From contig NZ_LNYT01000020.1 of assembly GCF_001468125.1 (NCBI RefSeq), forward strand, positions 795,479 to 859,478: 64,000 nt of DNA, read 5' to 3'. A program made the translations under genes and the position numbers. Of this stretch, positions 22,175 to 30,946 are shown piece by piece (positions within the stretch are counted from its first letter, which is position 1; each line of letters opens with the position of its first letter). Source of the DNA: Legionella rubrilucens. GTDB lineage: Bacteria > Pseudomonadota > Gammaproteobacteria > Legionellales > Legionellaceae. The notes under the pieces are model-generated. The model worked only from the letters and a program-made list of their open reading frames with translations. It was not told where the DNA came from and made no database searches.

Positions 22175-23148
22175 TTGCCTACTTATTCAGACGCCTTGTT
22201 TACACAATTCCTATTTTACTGGGGATTAATCTGATTACCTTCGCGCTTTTTTTCATGGTCAATTCACCCGATGACATGGCCCGAATGCACCTTGGCCAGA
22301 AACACATCAAGAAGGAGGCTATTCAGCAATGGAAAGTCCAGCACGGTTACGATTTGCCTCTCTTTTACAATGACCAAAAGGATGGCATTAAGCAGTTGAC
22401 CGACACGCTTTTTTTTGAAAAATCGTTACGGCTTTTTTCATTTGATTTTGGCGTTTCCGATGAGGGCAGGGATATCAGTTACGACATATCGCATCGCATG
22501 TGGCCAAGCCTTGCCATTGCCTTGCCGGTTCTGTTGATTGGCATGCTGGTTGACATTGTGTTTGCCATGGCCATGGCCTTTTTCCGCTCCACCTACCTCG
22601 ATATCAGCGGCGTGGTGCTTTGCATTATTCTCATGTCCATTTCGAGCCTTTTTTACATCATTGGCGGGCAGTATCTTTTTGGCAAACTGTTAAAATGGGT
22701 GCCGATTTCAGGTTATGACGGCGGCGTTGAAAGCATCAAATTCATCGCCTTGCCTGTGATTGTCGCGGTGATTGGGGGCCTGGGTGCTGGAGCGCGCTGG
22801 TATCGGACTTTGTTTTTGGAAGAAATGAATCGCGACTATGTCAAGACGGCGCGGGCTAAAGGCCTGTCGGAAATTCGGGTCCTGTTTCGCCATGTATTAA
22901 AAAATGCGATGCTGCCGATTCTCACTGGCGTGGTGGTGATTATCCCTTCGCTGTTTATGGGAAGCCTGGTGCTTGAATCGTTTTTTGGTGTGCCGGGGTT
23001 GGGCAGTTACATCATTGATGCAATCCAGCAGCAGGATTTTGCCATCGTCAGGGCCATGGTATTCTTAGGATCGATTTTGTACATTGTTGGTCTCATTTTG
23101 ACCGATATTTCCTACACTCTGGTCGATCCGCGTGTGAGGTTAGGCTGA
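22171..23148 (+). CDS. Peptide-type ABC transporter permease, OppB/DppB family
   Basis: 325 aa, six predicted membrane segments, with the OppB-type first helix (YLFRRLVYTIPILLGINLITFAL) and the EAA-type loop around YVKTARAKGLSEIRVLFRHVLKNAMLP. The end LTDISYTLVDPRVRLG is the standard OppB C-terminus. Overlaps its neighbours by 4 bases and 1 base. It pairs with the OppC-like permease that follows. Confidence 0.9.
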   Translation: MIAYLFRRLVYTIPILLGINLITFALFFMVNSPDDMARMHLGQKHIKKEAIQQWKVQHGYDLPLFYNDQKDGIKQLTDTLFFEKSLRLFSFDFGVSDEGRDISYDISHRMWPSLAIALPVLLIGMLVDIVFAMAMAFFRSTYLDISGVVLCIILMSISSLFYIIGGQYLFGKLLKWVPISGYDGGVESIKFIALPVIVAVIGGLGAGARWYRTLFLEEMNRDYVKTARAKGLSEIRVLFRHVLKNAMLPILTGVVVIIPSLFMGSLVLESFFGVPGLGSYIIDAIQQQDFAIVRAMVFLGSILYIVGLILTDISYTLVDPRVRLG

Positions 23149-24500
23149 TGATAACATTCTTATGGACTGATCAATGCTTTCTTGGCGTACTGATGATGGG
23201 TTTGCTGCTCACGGTATACAGCCTGCGCCGGGAACACAACCGCCGTGCATTTAAACAATTATTCAGGAAACCTCTCTCAGTCAGCGCCGGTATCGTTTTA
23301 GGTTTTTTCCTGGTGATTGGCATCCTTGATTCCATTCACTTGAAAGACAAAACAGACAAGGTGTCAAGCGACAACGCCAAGGCCAGTACGCTTTTAGAGC
23401 GGCTATTGGCCCCCCTTGGGCAAACGTATGAAAAAACCTATTCTGCACCGCTCGCTTTGAATTTATACAGCACGGAAACCGTGTTGGTCGATGACAAAGC
23501 CCGGCAGATTTATCCGCGGCTTCAGTACCCGGCCGCAACAATCCATAATCAGCAGGAAAAAGAACAGTTCTTAACAAGCGTTCTGCTTAAAGCCGCAGGC
23601 ACAGCCATGCTGATAACCGCGTTGGTCTGGGCTGCTTTTCTCGGTCTTCCGTTTAAGTCAGCCGCGCGGCCATGGTTGCCTCAGAGTCGGCATGCCTTAC
23701 CGCTGCTGGTACTCTTTTTATGCCTGTTCGTGGCATTGGCCAGTTACTGGATTTCACGGCATCTGCATTTGTTTGGCACCGGCAAAATTGGTCAGGATAT
23801 TTTTTATTACACCATTAAAAGCATACGCACCGGTTTGGTCATCGGGATACTGACGACCTTGTTTATGCTGCCTTTGGCGCTGCTTTTAGGTATTGCCGCC
23901 GGCTATTTTGGCGGGGTTATCGATGATGTGATTCAGTACATTTATACCACCTTAAGCTCAATTCCAGGTGTCTTGCTGATTACGGCCTCTGTGCTGTCGA
24001 TGCAAACCTACATTGCCAATCATCCCGAGCAATTTGCCACCCTGCATGAAAGTGCGGATGCCCGTTTATTTGCTCTGTGCCTCATCCTTGGGGTAACCAG
24101 CTGGACAAGCCTTTGCCGACTGTTACGGGCTGAGGCCCTGAAACTGCGTGAAATTGATTATATCATGGCCGCCCGCGCCTTAGGCAGCAGCTCTTTCCGT
24201 ATTCTTCGTAAACACCTGCTGCCCAATGTCATGCACATCGTGGTCATTACCCTGGTGCTTGATTTCAGTTTTCTGGTGCTGGCAGAAGCCGTTTTGTCCT
24301 ATGTGGGTGTTGGGGTGTCGCCGATGACCATCAGTTGGGGAAATATGATCAATGGCGCGCGTCTTGAACTGGCACGAGAACCGGTGGTGTGGTGGCCGAT
24401 GCTCGCCGCTTTTGTCTTTATGTTCACCCTGGTTTTAGCGAGCAATCTCTTTGCTGATGCGGTCAGGGATGCCTTTGATCCGCATCAGGCTCATTCCTGA
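23148..24500 (+). CDS. Peptide-type ABC transporter permease, OppC family (extended)
   Basis: 450 aa, longer than the usual 280-300, because of an N-terminal extension with extra membrane segments and a periplasmic insert (about residues 60-150). The C-terminal half is ordinary OppC: KIGQDIFYYTIKSIRTGLVIG, LGSSSFRILRKHLLPNVMHIVV (EAA loop) and a final DAVRDAFDPH. No ATPase gene follows, so the transporter must use an ATPase encoded elsewhere. The long form is reminiscent of YejE-type permeases. Confidence 0.87.
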   Translation: MITFLWTDQCFLGVLMMGLLLTVYSLRREHNRRAFKQLFRKPLSVSAGIVLGFFLVIGILDSIHLKDKTDKVSSDNAKASTLLERLLAPLGQTYEKTYSAPLALNLYSTETVLVDDKARQIYPRLQYPAATIHNQQEKEQFLTSVLLKAAGTAMLITALVWAAFLGLPFKSAARPWLPQSRHALPLLVLFLCLFVALASYWISRHLHLFGTGKIGQDIFYYTIKSIRTGLVIGILTTLFMLPLALLLGIAAGYFGGVIDDVIQYIYTTLSSIPGVLLITASVLSMQTYIANHPEQFATLHESADARLFALCLILGVTSWTSLCRLLRAEALKLREIDYIMAARALGSSSFRILRKHLLPNVMHIVVITLVLDFSFLVLAEAVLSYVGVGVSPMTISWGNMINGARLELAREPVVWWPMLAAFVFMFTLVLASNLFADAVRDAFDPHQAHS

Positions 24501-24530
24501 CAACCCTGTACGAGGAAGCCGAATACCGTG

Positions 24531-24536
24531 TATAAT
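24531..24536 (+). promoter_or_regulatory. Candidate -10 box TATAAT before a small gene
   Basis: Perfect TATAAT preceded by CGTG, 32 bases before the ATG at 24569. No clear -35. Supports independent transcription of the 58-aa gene. Confidence 0.5.
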
Positions 24537-24568
24537 GGCGCGTTTTTATTTTTTGTGAAAGGGACATT

Positions 24569-24745
24569 ATGCTGCGTTTTTTCACGCCAAAGCCTGAAAC
24601 GGCCATGACGCTGGTCAATTTAGGTCTGCAAAGCCTGGTTCTGGGTTATTTTGCCAGCCACTCGGTCAACAAGACCAAAGAGCCGGTACGCGACAACACC
24701 CCCGCTCAGGAGGAATGTTTGCCCCAGCATGGTCAACCTCGCTGA
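24569..24745 (+). CDS. Small hypothetical protein (58 aa)
   Basis: Short reading frame beginning MLRFFTPKPETAMTLVNLG and ending QHGQPR. It has a ribosome site (AAAGGGA, five bases before the ATG) and a TATAAT box upstream. The middle has a mildly hydrophobic stretch (LVNLGLQSLVLGYFA) that could be one membrane-associated helix, followed by a charged tail. No family recognised. It lies between the peptide-permease gene and a convergent carrier-like gene. Confidence 0.6.
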   Translation: MLRFFTPKPETAMTLVNLGLQSLVLGYFASHSVNKTKEPVRDNTPAQEECLPQHGQPR

Positions 24746-24789
24746 GCAGCAGTAGCCTTCCCTGGCCTGCCTGGTTTGCTTCGCTACGC

Positions 24790-25824
24790 TTATTTGGGTT
24801 TTGAGGGCGTTGGCGACTCGTTGCCCGTTTCTTCGATTGCGGGTGCGATGGCCTTGGGTTCGTTTTTAATCGCTGGTGTAAAAAATGAACCCTGTTGACT
24901 GACGCTGGATGTAGGCTGACGCGGGAAGAGGTGGCTATTCATGAATTCAGCTACCCCATTGATCACTCCAAAGGCGACCATATTATACAATCCCCCCATG
25001 CCGGCGCCGCGAACCAGCCGTCGCACGCCGCCTTGCTGCCACAAATGCACAAACATCTCAGTTATTGGCGGCGTTTTTAAAGTACTCTTATTGACCTGCC
25101 GAATTTTTTCCTGATAAACATTGTCCAATACACTGGCGAATGGCGAGATGGCAAATCCGGAAATGACGGAGGTGGCTGCGGTATGGGCGAAAACTTGATC
25201 TTTAGGAATCAAAGGATTAATGAATTCGCTGACGGTGGTTGTCGCCCCAATGCAGGCTAAGGTGGTGACAAAATTGCGTCCGCCGCGAGTCAGCATGCCT
25301 TCTTTCGCAAACTGAAATTTTTGACCTAAAGAGAGTTCGATTTTGTCCCCTAAGGCATCAAGAATCCGTTTATTGGCAAAATATTGGGTAAAAATGGTAT
25401 CGATTCCCCCGACAATGACCGTGGTGACCAGCATCTCGCTGTATTTTTTAAACGCCTTATTCTCCTGTTCACCGATCATTTCCCCAACGTGATCATTCAC
25501 CTTTTCCTTGTTGGCAATAACCATGTTTTTAAGCGCAGCCTGTTTTTGCGTCGTTAAAAACCCGGTAAACAATTTCGAAAAGAACTGGTGATTGGCCATC
25601 ATGGGCGCATAGCCTTGTGAGCGAAAACGGGTCATCAACACATCCATGGGATGCAGAATAGTGGCGACAGCGACGCTGGTGCCAAAAACCCGAATGACAC
25701 CCTCCACATAAGGGTTACGTAACAGGTCGTATTGAGTGAGCGGAAGAAATTGAAACGAGGATTTTTGCTTCGTTGCGCCGTCTTTTTTTATCTGGTTACC
25801 CACGTCGTTTTGATTGGTACTCAT
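24790..25824 (-). CDS. Mitochondrial carrier family-like protein, putative effector
   Basis: 344 aa, preceded by a strong GGAGG seven bases before the ATG. It looks like a eukaryotic mitochondrial carrier: roughly three 100-residue repeats. Repeat 1 carries HPMDVLMTRFR (residues 58-68), close to the PxDxx(K/R)x(R/K) signature with Met in place of the first basic residue. Repeat 3 has ATSVISGFAISPFASVLDNV and then GGVRRLVRGAGMGGLY, like the family's GxxxLYRG element. Repeat 2 is more diverged. L. pneumophila LncP is a described Dot/Icm-delivered protein of this family, so host mitochondrial targeting is a fair inference. The C-terminus is Glu/Ser/Pro-rich (IEETGNESPTPSKPK), like a Dot/Icm tail. 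Transport substrate unknown. Confidence 0.72.
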   Translation of the reverse strand: MSTNQNDVGNQIKKDGATKQKSSFQFLPLTQYDLLRNPYVEGVIRVFGTSVAVATILHPMDVLMTRFRSQGYAPMMANHQFFSKLFTGFLTTQKQAALKNMVIANKEKVNDHVGEMIGEQENKAFKKYSEMLVTTVIVGGIDTIFTQYFANKRILDALGDKIELSLGQKFQFAKEGMLTRGGRNFVTTLACIGATTTVSEFINPLIPKDQVFAHTAATSVISGFAISPFASVLDNVYQEKIRQVNKSTLKTPPITEMFVHLWQQGGVRRLVRGAGMGGLYNMVAFGVINGVAEFMNSHLFPRQPTSSVSQQGSFFTPAIKNEPKAIAPAIEETGNESPTPSKPK

Positions 25825-25902
25825 AATAAGCCCTCCAGGTTATACGGCAATCCTTTGGCCTATTTGTAGTAATTATGTATTTCCAGTAAGCACCATGGTA
25901 GT

Positions 25903-25930
25903 CTTAAAGTCTTAATTCATCCTTAAGCTG
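25903..25930 (+). promoter_or_regulatory. CTTAA direct repeats between two divergent genes
   Basis: CTTAA occurs at 25903, 25911 and 25922. The last two are 11 bases apart, the spacing of the L. pneumophila PmrA box (cTTAATatT-N2-cTTAATatT). The element lies about 85 bases before the carrier-like gene and 120 before the Tim44-like fragment. Its reading direction fits the plus-strand gene better. Low-confidence operator. Confidence 0.3.
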
Positions 25931-26014
25931 AAAATCAAAATTGTGTAAATATTCTTACGATTTATTACAAAAATTGTAAAAAGAGGGCTTTTTCTTTCTC
26001 AAAGGCAGATGTGC

Positions 26015-26020
26015 TAGAAT
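26015..26020 (+). promoter_or_regulatory. Candidate extended -10 of the Tim44-like fragment gene
   Basis: TGCTAGAAT at 26012-26020 (extended -10 with TAGAAT), 30 bases before the ATG at 26050. No good -35; the upstream 40 bases are AT-rich. Confidence 0.45.
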
Positions 26021-26049
26021 GGCGTGCTTCCATTACACAAGGTTTTGCA

Positions 26050-26394
26050 ATGAATAAATGGTTTACTGTACTACTGGCGGTGACGCTCTCATTTGGCGTG
26101 GCCATCAATGACGCTGCGGCGAAACGCTTTGGCGGACGCTTCATGGGCATGGGCCGTTCTAAAACTTCCTTTTCTTCCCTGTTTACAAAAAAAAGTCCCC
26201 AGAATTTAAAAAGCAAGGCAATCGGCACGAAGCAACGCGGTTTTTTACGCGGTTTGCTCATTGGCGGCGTGTTAGCCAGCCTGTTCATGGGGCATGGCTT
26301 ACCCATTGCTCTGTTATCCTGGATGATGATAGCCGGTTTGATTCTTGTGATGATGAATCGTTATCGACGCAAACAGCCAATCCACCGCAGGTAG
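26050..26394 (+). CDS. Tim44-family N-terminal-like membrane protein (no Tim44 domain)
   Basis: 114 aa from ATG 26050. The layout is that of the N-terminal part of bacterial Tim44-domain proteins: signal peptide ending in DAAAKRFGGRF with the KRFGG(R/K) sequence typical just after cleavage, a basic low-complexity linker (KSPQNLKSKAIGTKQRG), then a hydrophobic pair of segments (GLLIGGVLASLFM, LLSWMMIAGLILVMM) ending in RYRRKQ. Full-length relatives continue with a lipid-binding Tim44 domain of about 150 residues; here the frame stops and dnaE begins 169 bases later. So it is either a truncated paralogue or a stand-alone membrane peptide. Function unknown. Confidence 0.65.
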   Translation: MNKWFTVLLAVTLSFGVAINDAAAKRFGGRFMGMGRSKTSFSSLFTKKSPQNLKSKAIGTKQRGFLRGLLIGGVLASLFMGHGLPIALLSWMMIAGLILVMMNRYRRKQPIHRR

Positions 26395-26403
26395 GTTAAA
26401 TCG

Positions 26404-26430
26404 CCTCTCCCAACATCCCGGCGGGAGAGG
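26404..26430 (+). terminator. Hairpin after the Tim44-like fragment gene
   Basis: CCTCTCCC (26404-26411) pairs with GGGAGAGG (26423-26430) around an 11-base loop, 10 bases after the stop. No T run follows, so terminator function is likely but not certain. The rest of the gap up to dnaE shows nothing coding. Confidence 0.5.
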
Positions 26431-26562
26431 TGTGCTGCGCGGCCAATCGTTTCGTGCCGCTCGAACATGGATGGTTTTTATTAACACTTAACCGTTTAAG
26501 ACTTGCCCTGCCTGAATGAGTTCGGTAGAGTTTCCTGATTCCATTTAAAAAGAAAAACAAGC

Positions 26563-29500
26563 ATGCAATCGCGATTCGTCCATCTGCGCGTCCATACCGA
26601 ATTTTCCATGATTGATGGCCTGGTGCGTATCAAGCCTTTAATGAAAGCCGTGGTTGAGCGCGGTATGAACGCCGTGGCTGTGACTGACTACTGCAATTTA
26701 TTTGCTGCCGTGAAAGTTTTTACTACGGCCATCAGCCAGGGGATTAAACCCATTATCGGCAGCGATTTGCCCTGCCATGATCCAGAAAATCCCGAGCAAT
26801 TGTTCTCGTTACTTCTGCTGTGTCAGAATGAAACAGGCTATCGTAACCTTACCTGCCTGGTGTCTAAGGCTTATCAGGAAGGACAATACCAGGGGCAGCC
26901 GCGGGTACAGATTAAGTGGCTTAATGAGTTTGCTGAGGGCTTAATTGCCTTGTCGGGCGGACGTGCCGGTGCCATTGGTAAAGCCTTGTTGCTGGGTGAT
27001 GAAGAAGCAGCCGTTTCGCTGGCGAAAGCGTATGCCGAATGCTTCCCCAATCGCTTTTACCTTGAAATCCAGCGCACGGGCAGGCCGGATGAAGCCTTGT
27101 ACAATGAACGCCTCGTCAAATTGGCTGAAACACTGAACCTGCCCCTGGTCGCCACCAATGATGTTCGTTTTTTAAATAAGGATGACTTCGAAGCCCACGA
27201 AGCGCGGGTGTGCATCCATGACGGGTTTACCTTAGCGGATCCAAGACGCCGCCAGGAATACCACGCCGATCAATACCTGCGTTCAGCCGATGAAATGGCA
27301 GACCTTTTTAAAGACTTGCCCCAGGCCATTGAAAACACCGTGCTTATCAGTCAGCGTTGTACGGTGAAGCTTGAGCTTGGGCATAATTACCTCCCTTCTT
27401 TTCCAATTCCCGCCGGCATGACCATTGAGGATTACCTGTCGCAATTATCGCGTCAGGGATTGGAGGAGCGTTTATTGCAGATTTTCAGGGGGCAACCACC
27501 GGAGGTTCTGGCCGCCTCTCGCCTGCCATATGATCAACGCCTGGAAGTGGAACTGGATGTAATTAACCGCATGGGATTTCCCGGCTATTTTCTGATTGTG
27601 GCTGATTTTATTCAGTGGGCCAAGCAGAATGGCGTACCTGTGGGGCCCGGCCGTGGCTCGGGTGCCGGATCGCTGGTGGCTTATGCATTGAAAATTACCG
27701 ACCTGGATCCCTTGCTGTATGAACTGCTGTTTGAGCGGTTTTTGAATCCTGAGCGGGTATCGATGCCGGATTTTGACATTGACTTCTGCATGGAAGGCCG
27801 TGATCGGGTCATTGAGTATGTCGCCCAGAAATACGGCCGGCAAAGTGTTTCGCAGATTATTACCTTTGGCACCATGGCTGCCAAAGCCGTGGTCAGGGAT
27901 GTGGGCCGGGTTTTGGGTCATCCCTATGGTTTTGTTGATAAAATAGCCAAATTAATCCCCTTTGAAATCGGCATCACCTTAAGCAAGGCGCTTGAGGATG
28001 AGGAGGAACTCCGCCGCCGTTATGAAGACGAAGAAGACGTCAGGGAATTGATTGATCTGGCCTTAAAGCTTGAGGGCATTACCCGTAATGCCGGGAAGCA
28101 TGCCGGTGGGGTAGTTATCGCCCCCTCGAAATTGACGGATTTTACCGCCATTTACTGCGAACAGGGGTCAACGCAGATTGTCAGTCAGTTTGACAAGGAT
28201 GATGTGGAGGCGGTGGGCCTGGTCAAGTTTGACTTCCTCGGCCTTCGCACCCTCACCATCATTGACTGGGCTCTGGCCACTGTCAATCATCAATACCAGC
28301 GCGAGGGCAAGACCGCGGTGGACATTGCCTTAATCCCCACAGACGATGCCAAAACCTTTGATTTATTAAAAGCCTGTCAGACAACGGCCGTATTCCAGTT
28401 GGAATCCCGCGGTATGAAAGAATTAATTCATCGATTGCAGCCAGACTGTTTTGAAGACATCATCGCACTCGTGGCGTTGTTTCGCCCAGGTCCCCTGCAA
28501 TCGGGAATGGTGGATGATTTTATCGATCGCAAACACGGACGTGCCAAAGTCGAATACCCGCATCCTGATCTGGAATCCATCCTGAAACCGACCTATGGGG
28601 TGATTCTCTACCAGGAACAGGTGATGCAAATTGCCCAGGTACTGGCCAATTATACCCTGGGCGGCGCGGATCTCCTGCGTCGGGCCATGGGTAAGAAAAA
28701 ACCGGAAGAAATGGCGAAGCAGCGCGCTATTTTTATTGAAGGCGCAACCGGTCGCGGCGTGAACGAAGACACGGCCGCTCATATTTTTGATTTGATGGAA
28801 AAATTTGCCGGCTATGGTTTTAACAAATCGCACTCGGCTGCCTATGCCCTGGTTGCTTATCAAACTGCCTGGCTTAAGACGCATTACCCTGCCGCTTTTA
28901 TGGCGGCTGTCATGTCCTCGGACATGGATAACACCGACAAAGTGGTCACTTTTATTGATGAGTGCGCCCAGATGCATCTTAAGGTTTTGCCGCCTTCGAT
29001 TAATCAGTCCAGTTATCCATTTACAGTGACCGATGATCGATGCATTCTTTTTGGTTTGGGGGCGATAAAAGGGGTAGGGGAATCGGCCATTACCGTCATT
29101 GTGGAAGAACGAAAGCAGGGCGGGGCTTACACCGGTTTATTTAATTTCTGCCAACGCCTCGATTTGCGCAAGGTGAACCGCCGCGTGCTTGAAGCCCTGA
29201 TTAAAAGCGGCGCACTCGATGACTTTGGTGTGGAGCGTGCAGTTTTGTTTGCCTCGCTTGAAAAAGCGTTAAAAGTCGCTGAAAAAAAACAGCACAATCA
29301 AAACAGCGGGCAGACGGATTTGTTTTCATTGATGGATAATGACGAGGTTGAAGAGGATTACGTTCATTTCAAACCCTGGGCTGAATTGACTCGGCTTGAA
29401 GGAGAAAAAGAAACCCTCGGTTTTTATCTGACTGGCCATCCGGTTGATCAATACGCCGGCGAGTTCAAAGGCGTGGTCACGCCCATTGTGCAATTGAATC

Positions 29501-30009
29501 CATCCACCAGTAAAAAAGCCTGGATCTGTGGATTAGTCACCGGAATACGCCGCATATTGACCAGGCGCGGCAAAAAATTGACTATTCTAGCCCTTGAGGA
29601 TGCCTTAAAGAAACTGGATGTCGTCGTTTTTTCTGAGGTGTACGAGGCCTTGTCCAGCGAAGTACAGAGCGGGCAAATGGTGGTGATTGAGGGAGAAATC
29701 AGTCATGATGATTACAGCGGTGGCGTAAAAATGACTGCCAATCAGGTGTTGTCAATTGACGAAGCGCGTACCCGCTTCGCCCGCAGCCTGATGCTATCGA
29801 TAACAGCAGACGATAAACCGCTTGTTCCCACGCTGCAATCCCTGCTCAAAGCCAACCAGGGCCACTGCTCCGTTCAAATCCAGTACAGAAATAGCAAGGC
29901 TATGGCCACGTTAAGTCTGGCGGCCGAGTGGCAAATCAGTCCCGGCGATGCCTTGCTGAAATCATTAGGCGAGTTGCTGGGTGAAAACAGGGTATGGATG
30001 AATTATTAA
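26563..30009 (+). CDS. dnaE: DNA polymerase III alpha subunit
   Basis: Catalytic subunit of the replicative polymerase, 1148 aa, typical DnaE1 length. It begins with the PHP domain (HLRVHTEFSMIDGLVRIKPL). The polymerase domain has the catalytic acids in MPDFDIDFCMEGRD, the PGRGSGAGSLVAYAL palm-finger loop and NAGKHAGGVVIAP. Then a helix-hairpin-helix region (FGLGAIKGVGESAI), beta-clamp binding region and a C-terminal OB fold (WICGLVTGIRRILTRRGKK). It sits alone, converging with an unrelated helical gene. Confidence 0.97.
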   Translation: MQSRFVHLRVHTEFSMIDGLVRIKPLMKAVVERGMNAVAVTDYCNLFAAVKVFTTAISQGIKPIIGSDLPCHDPENPEQLFSLLLLCQNETGYRNLTCLVSKAYQEGQYQGQPRVQIKWLNEFAEGLIALSGGRAGAIGKALLLGDEEAAVSLAKAYAECFPNRFYLEIQRTGRPDEALYNERLVKLAETLNLPLVATNDVRFLNKDDFEAHEARVCIHDGFTLADPRRRQEYHADQYLRSADEMADLFKDLPQAIENTVLISQRCTVKLELGHNYLPSFPIPAGMTIEDYLSQLSRQGLEERLLQIFRGQPPEVLAASRLPYDQRLEVELDVINRMGFPGYFLIVADFIQWAKQNGVPVGPGRGSGAGSLVAYALKITDLDPLLYELLFERFLNPERVSMPDFDIDFCMEGRDRVIEYVAQKYGRQSVSQIITFGTMAAKAVVRDVGRVLGHPYGFVDKIAKLIPFEIGITLSKALEDEEELRRRYEDEEDVRELIDLALKLEGITRNAGKHAGGVVIAPSKLTDFTAIYCEQGSTQIVSQFDKDDVEAVGLVKFDFLGLRTLTIIDWALATVNHQYQREGKTAVDIALIPTDDAKTFDLLKACQTTAVFQLESRGMKELIHRLQPDCFEDIIALVALFRPGPLQSGMVDDFIDRKHGRAKVEYPHPDLESILKPTYGVILYQEQVMQIAQVLANYTLGGADLLRRAMGKKKPEEMAKQRAIFIEGATGRGVNEDTAAHIFDLMEKFAGYGFNKSHSAAYALVAYQTAWLKTHYPAAFMAAVMSSDMDNTDKVVTFIDECAQMHLKVLPPSINQSSYPFTVTDDRCILFGLGAIKGVGESAITVIVEERKQGGAYTGLFNFCQRLDLRKVNRRVLEALIKSGALDDFGVERAVLFASLEKALKVAEKKQHNQNSGQTDLFSLMDNDEVEEDYVHFKPWAELTRLEGEKETLGFYLTGHPVDQYAGEFKGVVTPIVQLNPSTSKKAWICGLVTGIRRILTRRGKKLTILALEDALKKLDVVVFSEVYEALSSEVQSGQMVVIEGEISHDDYSGGVKMTANQVLSIDEARTRFARSLMLSITADDKPLVPTLQSLLKANQGHCSVQIQYRNSKAMATLSLAAEWQISPGDALLKSLGELLGENRVWMNY

Positions 30010-30023
30010 AGCCCAGGCGCAGG

Positions 30024-30818
30024 CTAGTGATTAAAAAAATTCCCCAGTCGTTTGGCCGCTGCGCGTTGTTCAAGCCGTTCCGGCGAGGGGTTCTTTCCTG
30101 GCTTAACCGGCCTGAAGAAGGGCTCTGCTCTGGCCAATACGGTACCCAGTTCTTCTTCCAGTTTTAACTGCGGTTGAATTGTTTTATAAAACTGCGCTGA
30201 GCAATCAAGGCCATTGAGCAATGCCTGATGGAATTGAGAGATGGGGCCGCGTAATGCGGCTAAATGATCCAGCACAGGACCTATTGCGGCCCTTTTAACT
30301 AAATTTTTAAGGGTTTGCTCAAATGAATCAAGCGACATCAACATCGCTTTTTGCAGTTCACAGGCTTGTTGCAATCCCAGGTAAAATCGTTTGTAAGGGT
30401 TTTTTCCAGGTGCATGGGCATCACGATAATTTTTCTCCTGATGCTGGTAACGGCTGGCGATACGCAACAGGGAGTGCAGCAGTTCTCCCAGTAGATAAAG
30501 CAACTGGCTTAAATCATCATGGCCTAAGGCAAACGCCAGGCGCTCTAAATTGATGGTTTGCGAATAATGAGGCCCTACACCCAATAACTGCAATAAAATG
30601 GGCTCCAAGCCTAAAAGTCTGGACAGGGCATTTTGCATATCGAGGCGGTATTGCAGTGTCAATTCGAGAAGACGGCCTCGATGTTCGAGGGACTCTTGAG
30701 ACAACAACGCAATCTCTTTTTCCTGCAACAACTCGTGCAGAATGCCTTGCGATGCACGGAGATTTTCATCTGCTCCCGCGAGCAGTGTGCCAAGTTCAAT
30801 GGATTGCTGATGGGCCAT
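30024..30818 (-). CDS. Hypothetical helical protein (264 aa)
   Basis: Not recognised. The product is almost entirely predicted helix, rich in Leu, Gln and Glu, with no signal peptide or membrane segment; the first 130 residues (LLAGADENLRASQGILHEL onward) look like an antiparallel helical bundle. A Pro/Lys patch (RPVKPGKNPSPERLEQRA) precedes the C-terminus. AAGG lies eight bases before the ATG. It converges with dnaE, only 14 bases apart, and is divergent from the Cys-rich gene. Could be a Legionella-specific cytosolic protein or effector; there is no strong sign of either. Confidence 0.7.
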   Translation of the reverse strand: MAHQQSIELGTLLAGADENLRASQGILHELLQEKEIALLSQESLEHRGRLLELTLQYRLDMQNALSRLLGLEPILLQLLGVGPHYSQTINLERLAFALGHDDLSQLLYLLGELLHSLLRIASRYQHQEKNYRDAHAPGKNPYKRFYLGLQQACELQKAMLMSLDSFEQTLKNLVKRAAIGPVLDHLAALRGPISQFHQALLNGLDCSAQFYKTIQPQLKLEEELGTVLARAEPFFRPVKPGKNPSPERLEQRAAAKRLGNFFNH

Positions 30819-30946
30819 GCTGTTTACCTTCTCTTCTCTTGCTCAGTGTATCATAAAGCACTGCCCGTGGCGGTGAGTGGAAATTTTTCTTTTTTTGCAG
30901 AGAGGCATAGGCTAACATGATCCTATCTTGTTAAGGGATTGGGATT

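Noticed and set aside
28423..28977. 184-aa minus-strand frame inside dnaE
   Set aside because: Shadow of the polymerase domain; no independent evidence.
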